From Puccinellia tenuiflora (taxonomy: Eukaryota; Streptophyta; Magnoliopsida; Poales; Poaceae), in contig QRDG01000065.1 in NCBI GenBank assembly GCA_012064385.1, positions 334,358-398,357 of the forward strand: a stretch of 64,000 nucleotides of DNA, given 5' to 3'. A program made the translations under genes and the position numbers. The notes under the pieces were generated by a model that saw only the letters and a list, made by a program, of their open reading frames with translations, was not told the DNA's origin and did not search any database. Below are positions 59,801 to 64,000 of the stretch, in pieces (positions within the stretch are counted from its first letter, which is position 1; each line of letters opens with the position of its first letter).

Positions 59801-62101
59801 GTTTTGTTGTTCACATGAGTATTTGGGCTCCCAAAATAAACTTGACAGACATTTTTTCAGTTGTTTAGAAAACATGATCTGAATATTTAGCTAATCCCTC
59901 ATTCTCATAGTTCCCAATCCTGGTAATAGAATCAGTGATTTCAAGCTGTTGGGGGAGTGCATGTACCTATTAATAGAAACCAAACTAATTTTGACATCGG
60001 GCTCCTGGCTTGTGGAGCTAATATATGTATATCTTGTTTAGGTATCCGTACTCTTGATAGGTTATGTGAAACCAAACTAATTTTTTTTCAGATGTTTGAC
60101 AAATGAGGGTAGATTAACCTGACCCGGAGAACCCATAACTATAAGCTATGAGGTCTGCAGTGAATAGGATTTGTTATGATCGGATCATTTGATCTGTATG
60201 ACAAATCCCATAACTATAAGCTATGAAGTCTGCTATGAAGTCTATTATGATCTTAGCAATATTCTTTGTGCCTCCTTAAGTCCTAGAAGAGCCCATCTCT
60301 CTACTTTATGTTGTTCATAGCTCCCAAACGGAGAGAGCATAACTGCAGAAGTCAATGTTACCAAAATTTGGATCAATTTTTGGTCGAAGTGGCAAGAATT
60401 TGTGTTCATCTGGTTTGTTGCCAAAACAGTATTCTCCACAATTGTTGTGCAAACCAAACCTGACATGTTTCGACCAGACTTTGACTTAACCAAGTAATGC
60501 AAATGTTTACATAAAGCAAGCAATCAAAGACACCCTGAATGCAGAAGTGAAACACCAGTTTTCACAAAGCATAGAACCATTTTCCCAAGCATCATACCAG
60601 GCCATGTGTTACTCAATTCTGTTAACAACCTTGAAATGCATGGAAAGTGGCTAAAAGCCTCGTCCATATCACATTCATGTCGTTTTAGAATCCACGTCAA
60701 GTCAAACATTTTAAGGTTTGACCATCATGTAGAAATTTTGGCAGCACCAAATTGATATTAATAGGTCCATCGTGAAATGTACTTTCCTACATGCTTATTT
60801 TCATCAAAACTGATGGTCCATATGTAACCCTAGAGACCATGTCAATGTAGGTTAGAGTACTTATTTCCTTCTTTCTTTTTGAGAAAATCATCGTTGTTTC
60901 TGGCTCGATAGAGACTTACCAACTCCGTTCCTCCAATGACTTGAGGAAGCTGTTTCAGCGTATTATTTGTTGTACGATATATATTGTTGTAGCTATTTGC
61001 ATTACCTTCATGTTTGGGTTTAACACTGATCTGAAGCTATGAGCATTTAGCTCCATTGAGTCTGGACTTTTGTGGCCACTCTATTCTTATGTGCACTATG
61101 CTTTCATTCCTGTTGATTTTGTCTACCTAATAAAACTTTTGGTAAAAAAGATAGGGAAATTCTTGATTATTCAACAGCGGATCGAATCATCTAGGGTGTG
61201 TTTGGTAGCTAGAAAATTAGATTGATGGTAATTTGAGGATTCCCGGTAATCCTAACCTCAGGAATGTTGTGGGGATGTACTTGCCTATTTGAAAGAGAAT
61301 GTAAAACCCACAAATTACCAGAATCTTGTTCTCCCCTGATCTAGCATTCCTAACTAACCTTTCAGGTCTTGTGCCAAATACAGGAATCTTTTCGTATTAC
61401 CACTTAATTACTGGGAATCCTCTTAATATTTCGGATATCGAACTCCCCCTAAAGTCAAATTTGTGCTCCTGAGTCCTGAATGCCGACTCCTTGTATGGTG
61501 GTCACTGGGCAGTACTGTAGCATTTTTTTTTTTTGAGAAGGGCAAGCCTCCCGGCATCTGCATCATCCAATGCCTAGAAGCATAATTTTATTGCAAAGAA
61601 TGTCAGGCATCAGGGCCAAATAAACTGACCTACAAAAAGAAAAAGAGAAAATGACAAACAAAACATCCTGAGGCAAAAAGCGATTGTCCCAGCCCAGGTT
61701 CGAACTGGGTAGTACTGTAGCAGATCTGCATTAACACTTAAGCATAAATTGAGTGGGATGCATCTCTTTGTTTTCATTTTTCTATGTGCCCATCTGAAAT
61801 GTACTTTGATTATTCCTTCATTCTTTTTTGCTTAATGAGTTCAGTTCTGATTTTAGGTGAGGATGGAGAGGTAACGGCCAATCATTTGTTCCTGGCGATA
61901 TGGTCAGATAAAGAGTCAGCTGGTCATAAGGTTCTGGCTTCCCTTGGTTTTGATGATGAGAAAGCCAGTTTGCTGGCCAAAACGGTAAATGTTCTAATTT
62001 CTTTGCAGAGGTAGATACTTCAGATACAGAGGTCAGGGTTTCTCAATTCTTCTACTAACCATTTGCAGGCTGGTGATGAGGCAGCAACGAGTCCTAGATA
62101 G
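53806..62101 (+). CDS. CLPT: ClpT-type chloroplast Clp protease accessory protein, 229 aa, 6 exons
   Basis: ClpT proteins are plant-specific, ClpC-N-domain-like subunits that bind the plastid ClpP/R core in the stroma and aid its assembly. Exons: 53806-54008, 54182-54217, 54294-54403, 58636-58815, 61857-61984, 62069-62101 (690 nt, all GT-AG, in frame). Residues 1 to about 60 form a Ser/Ala/Arg-rich chloroplast transit peptide. The rest holds the double Clp N repeat: about 82-142 (SSRAVRSFAMAELEARKM, GTEGLLMGILVEG) and about 160-222 (LTESAQRALDSAV, TANHLFLAIW, SAGHKVLASLGFDDEKA). No ATPase (Walker) domain follows, which separates it from ClpC. The length is close to that of the family. The 4.2-kb third intron holds a Helitron and the fourth a SINE. 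T1 and T2 paralogues cannot be told apart here. Confidence 0.93.
54774..58177 (-). mobile_element. Helitron in ClpT intron 3 (about 3.4 kb)
   Basis: On the - strand it starts TCTCTATCTCTACTATCT (from 58177) and ends with an imperfect hairpin (CCCGTAGCAACTCACAGGC) and TTTAACTAG at 54774. The host bases are A before and T after (58178 and 54773), the Helitron insertion rule. The 5' third (about 57450-58140) is GC-rich, with coding-like composition and a 63-codon open frame (58005-57814), suggesting a captured gene fragment; the rest is AT-rich. No Rep/helicase frame is seen, so it is non-autonomous. It makes up most of the intron. Confidence 0.75.
61196..61385. mobile_element. possible MITE in ClpT intron 4
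   Basis: The stretch starts GTGTGTTTGGTAGC and a degenerate complementary TGCCAAATACA occurs about 180 bp later, the look of a small inverted-repeat element. The ends are imperfect and I could not settle a target duplication. Confidence 0.35.
61523..61710 (-). mobile_element. SINE-like retroposon in ClpT intron 4
   Basis: Flanked by the 12-bp duplication AGTACTGTAGCA (61511-61522 and 61711-61722). A T-run at the left (A-tail on the - strand) and a B-box-like CAGTTCGAACCTGGG near the right end indicate a 188-bp RNA polymerase III derived retroposon inserted in reverse to the gene. Confidence 0.85.
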
Positions 62102-64000
62102 CAATGAGAGCAACTAGCTTATTGTTGAGCATCTCCGAGGTTATGTGTGCACTTGGCAACCTCTAGGCACTAGTTTGCGGCTCCAGTACCGTGGACCCAC
62201 ATTAAGTTAACTTGAAGAGATTGCTTCTGTAACGTTCAGGGATAATTAAGATCTGTTAGGTCGAATCCAATACATCTACTACCGCAATTGCCAAAGCCCA
62301 AATGTGGTACATGTAAAACATTGCAATGCATTTCTTGAACCGGCATGCTTCTGTTCCACACTCAGCTAGATTTGTGGGCTGCCCTTGAAAGACCCTTTCG
62401 GAGTTCCAGATTTTGAGTTGACTTCTTCCTTGAGAGTATTTGTTCAGTTTGCACCCTGAAAACAATAGTCATTTCATGTAAAGTAGCTATGTGCATCCAT
62501 GTGAAATGTTGATGTGGGTCATATGCTCTGCATCTGACAACCCTTACGCAAATATTTCCAAGATGTATTATGATTGATACCTGGCCTACATTTGTGCCTA
62601 GAACTGTATAGTTCTCTCATCATTCTAAGCAGGGGAGGGAGCTTTGGCCACTTTACACCAAATGTGCAACACGAGGTTGGTACCTGGCACTATGCTTTGA
62701 TTACAAGGACATCTACCTCCAAATCTTTTGCATTGTTTATTATTTTCACCCTGCCTTTGCGCATCAGTTTTTTTCAGCTTACTGGCACATAACTAAGCTG
62801 ACAGGGACTACCAGGAGGTTATACATTGTATTCGTGGATAGAGAAATGTCATGGCTCGACACTTAGCATGTACATACTGGAAGCTGACGCCATGTTGGTG
62901 TGGTCAGGTGACCTGCCTCATTCCTGAACTTCGATTTCTGCTGTGAGGTCATCATCAGGCATCAATTCTATCTGCCACCGACAGGGCGTTCCCTGTTGGA
63001 ATCAGAACTAGCTAGCTCGGCCCGCGGGGATGGATGAATAGAACAGCGCCATATGCTTGCTGTCCAGGACAAGAAAGCAAGCAAGCAATGCGATTAATTA
63101 GAATTTCTTGCGTGCCAGCAACTGCGTACTTTCAAATTTATGGTCCACTGTTTATTCATGTTTACCTACCTTTTGCACATATCTTCACGACTTATATCCA
63201 CAGCCTAACCGTTCACGTTGCTTCCACATAATGGCATTAATTACATGTTCAGAAAGTAGCAAGGAACACTTTGTACTTCTGTGGGAGAATAATGTACATT
63301 TCGAGCCTCATGCTTGCTACCTGCTAGCTAGGAAATATACAACTATTATATATCAAGTCTCCGAGTTAACGAACGAGCAAGCAAAAAGTTGTGTGCAAAC
63401 TACGTGTTGGCTAGTTTCTTGTCATATGTTCAACCGTGCACCAGTCTACTAGAATAATGAAAGGCTATACACAACAGGAGAATTTTAGCTCCCCCGGCGC
63501 GCTTTATGGATTGTTTACTCTTTCGTGTGTGCCCCTTTCCTTGGTTTCCTTCGAATGTTTGCATCAAAATGCATGTGCCGCATTTTTTGCTTATTTGTAT
63601 ATTGGAGTTCCATTGGTGTACAAAGGTAGTAAGAGATAGCATGCATCTCTTGTACTCATCCATGATCCATGCTACTGACAAGATAATAGTAAAGATTGGC
63701 TTTTTTTACGTAACACTGAAGATTGCTAATATAATGCTGGAGATAGTATGCATCTCTTCCTCGGGAAATGGGATGACCTCAGACTCTGCATCGACCGATG
63801 CACACAACTATGTATTATTAATTATCTAACAATGCCCAGCAAAATCCAGCGTCGAACAAACCGGCTAACAAAATAGTAAAGAAAAGCCTAACACCATTGA
63901 AAATGGGCTGCCTTGCGAGCGTAGCAAAGACCCGTCGCCGGAGGAGGTAAGCACATTGATGTTAAATATCATTATATTCAAGATATTGTTGCTCAAGATA
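62102..64000. other. ClpT 3' UTR then intergenic, no gene seen
   Basis: The first few hundred bases are probably ClpT 3' UTR. The remainder has short open frames on both strands without domains, repeats or splice structure. Confidence 0.5.

Overview
The window is nuclear DNA from a grass, most likely a cool-season cereal relative (Pooideae, Triticeae-like). It has intron-containing plant genes with GT-AG junctions, a BARE/WIS/Angela-type Copia LTR, Stowaway and Tourist MITEs, a CACTA element with GCCGTCGGCGTA subterminal repeats, Helitrons and tRNA-derived SINEs. I see no bacterial, organellar-genome, CRISPR or operon structure.

Layout. 1-9.8 kb is a nest of LTR retrotransposons: a reverse-strand gag-like fragment, the 3' end plus 3' LTR of a BARE-like Copia element, then a pol-less element with a two-knuckle gag remnant and its own 3' LTR. 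10.6-14.3 kb holds a degenerate tRNA-Cys-like sequence, a degenerate ~150-170 bp tandem array and a ~400 bp tandem duplication. 14.6-21 kb is a complete ATG9 gene (8 coding exons, 932 aa, + strand). 23.5-25.7 kb is a complete four-ACT-domain ACR gene (4 exons, 459 aa, - strand); its 3' end is tandemly duplicated downstream. 27-39 kb is gene-poor. A ~0.7 kb unit is present twice there, and each copy carries a different DNA transposon at a different site (PIF/Harbinger-like with TAA duplications; CACTA with AGT duplications and a 5S rRNA-like piece). Between the copies lies a Helitron-like 3' end. 41.8-47.5 kb, on the - strand, holds a FAR1-like zinc-finger gene broken by a one-base frameshift, with weak possible exons beyond its 3' end. 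47.8-53.7 kb holds two Stowaway MITEs, a complete solo LTR (TSD AAGGG) of the same family as the left LTR but opposite in orientation, and a SINE with a 16-bp TSD. 53.8-62.1 kb is a ClpT (Clp-protease accessory) gene of 6 exons, 229 aa, + strand. One of its introns holds a ~3.4 kb reverse Helitron and another a SINE.

The identifiable genes are unrelated housekeeping or regulatory genes: autophagosome lipid scrambling (ATG9), ACT-type small-molecule sensing (ACR), a FAR1-like DNA-binding protein, and plastid Clp protease assembly (ClpT). Nothing suggests they work as one pathway. The informative part of the window is the transposon archaeology, because several insertions can be read against an empty or sister copy inside the same window. 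I did not find a convincing new biological system. The most unusual items are the paired duplication with two different transposons, the 5S-like promoter segment inside a CACTA element, the two LTRs of one family with unrelated internal minisatellites, and the frameshifted FAR1-like gene.
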